Source: Coptodactyla brooksi
Taxonomy: Eukaryota > Arthropoda > Insecta > Coleoptera > Scarabaeidae
Assembly: GCA_033557675.1 (NCBI GenBank)
Contig: JAWQRM010000224.1
Span: forward strand, 1 to 26,180
Direction: 5' to 3'
DNA length: 26,180 nucleotides
Shown: in pieces, positions 26,086 through 26,180 of the stretch
Layout of the letters: the number at the start of each line of letters is the position of its first letter
How positions within the stretch are numbered: the stretch's first letter is position 1
The notes under the pieces: model-generated
Told to the model about the DNA's origin: nothing
What the model saw: the letters and a program-made list of their open reading frames with translations, nothing else
Database searches by the model: none
Made by a program: the position numbers and the translations under genes

Positions 26086-26180
26086 CGAGGGTTGCCTTTT
26101 ATATTTCGGGATTAGAGAACAAAAACAAATATTAATCATCGAAAATCACTTTATTGTTTTTCAAAATATTTCCCATGAAG
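26086..26180 (-). pseudogene. Mariner-like element edge: TIR and transposase C-terminus, cut by window end
   Basis: The terminal motif CGAGGGTTGCCTTTTATATT begins at 26086 after TA (26084-26085), as at the ends of several insect mariner-type elements. On the minus strand the last codons read GKYFEKQ-stop (stop 26151-26153), the usual closing residues of a transposase of the lineage often mislabelled SETMAR. The body lies beyond the window. Confidence 0.6.

Noticed and set aside
1..26180. CRISPR array, bacterial operon or prophage
   Set aside because: No spaced direct repeats, no ribosome-binding-site/operon layout; content is eukaryotic transposons throughout.

Overview
The window looks like insect (arthropod) nuclear DNA: AT-rich, full of microsatellites, and packed with decayed transposons of types common in insects. 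No intact gene, host exon, rRNA, functional tRNA or CRISPR array could be supported. It is best read as an intergenic or intronic transposon graveyard; a 'CCTAA' tail matching the insect telomere unit also occurs.

Layout. 1-745 (-): 5' part of a jockey-like LINE ORF2 (endonuclease), cut by the window edge. 991-2040: microsatellites and a palindrome. 2396-2722 (+): C-terminus of an IS630/Tc1/mariner transposase. 3240-3390 (-): LINE reverse-transcriptase scrap abutting a 'CACCCTGTATA' transposon end. 3552-4553: a complete but internally deleted mauritiana-type mariner with both TIRs and TA duplications. 5801-6751 (-): internally deleted piggyBac ending in TTAA. 8317-9762: a pogo/Tigger element with both TIRs and TA duplications. 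11436-12313 (-): nearly complete but dead IS630/mariner-like transposase. 16470-16713: RNase-H-type LINE 3' end with a CCTAA tail, abutted by a 5'-truncated mariner (16714-16918). 17984-18912: a third mariner lineage. 21880-22345 (-): LINE C-terminus. 25059-25460: Penelope-like RT fused to a second copy of the piggyBac end (25455-25992, -). 26086-26180: edge of another mariner.

Short elements are the less ordinary part. A tRNA-derived SINE family has three copies (10391, 15603 on -, 22554). Separately, three loci (7119, 10270 on -, 23054) carry a hammerhead-ribozyme-like core. In two of them it is followed, 24-25 nt after the GAAAC box, by a tRNA-like module with A and B boxes. That repeated architecture is the best candidate for a little-described element here. 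There are also several perfect or near-perfect palindromes with almost no spacer, and TE-free stretches (about 4800-5350, 7600-8020, 14760-15110) that could be conserved non-coding DNA.

All coding remnants carry stops, frameshifts, deletions or lost catalytic residues. The ORFs do not work together as a pathway. All calls are by eye; no database search was run.
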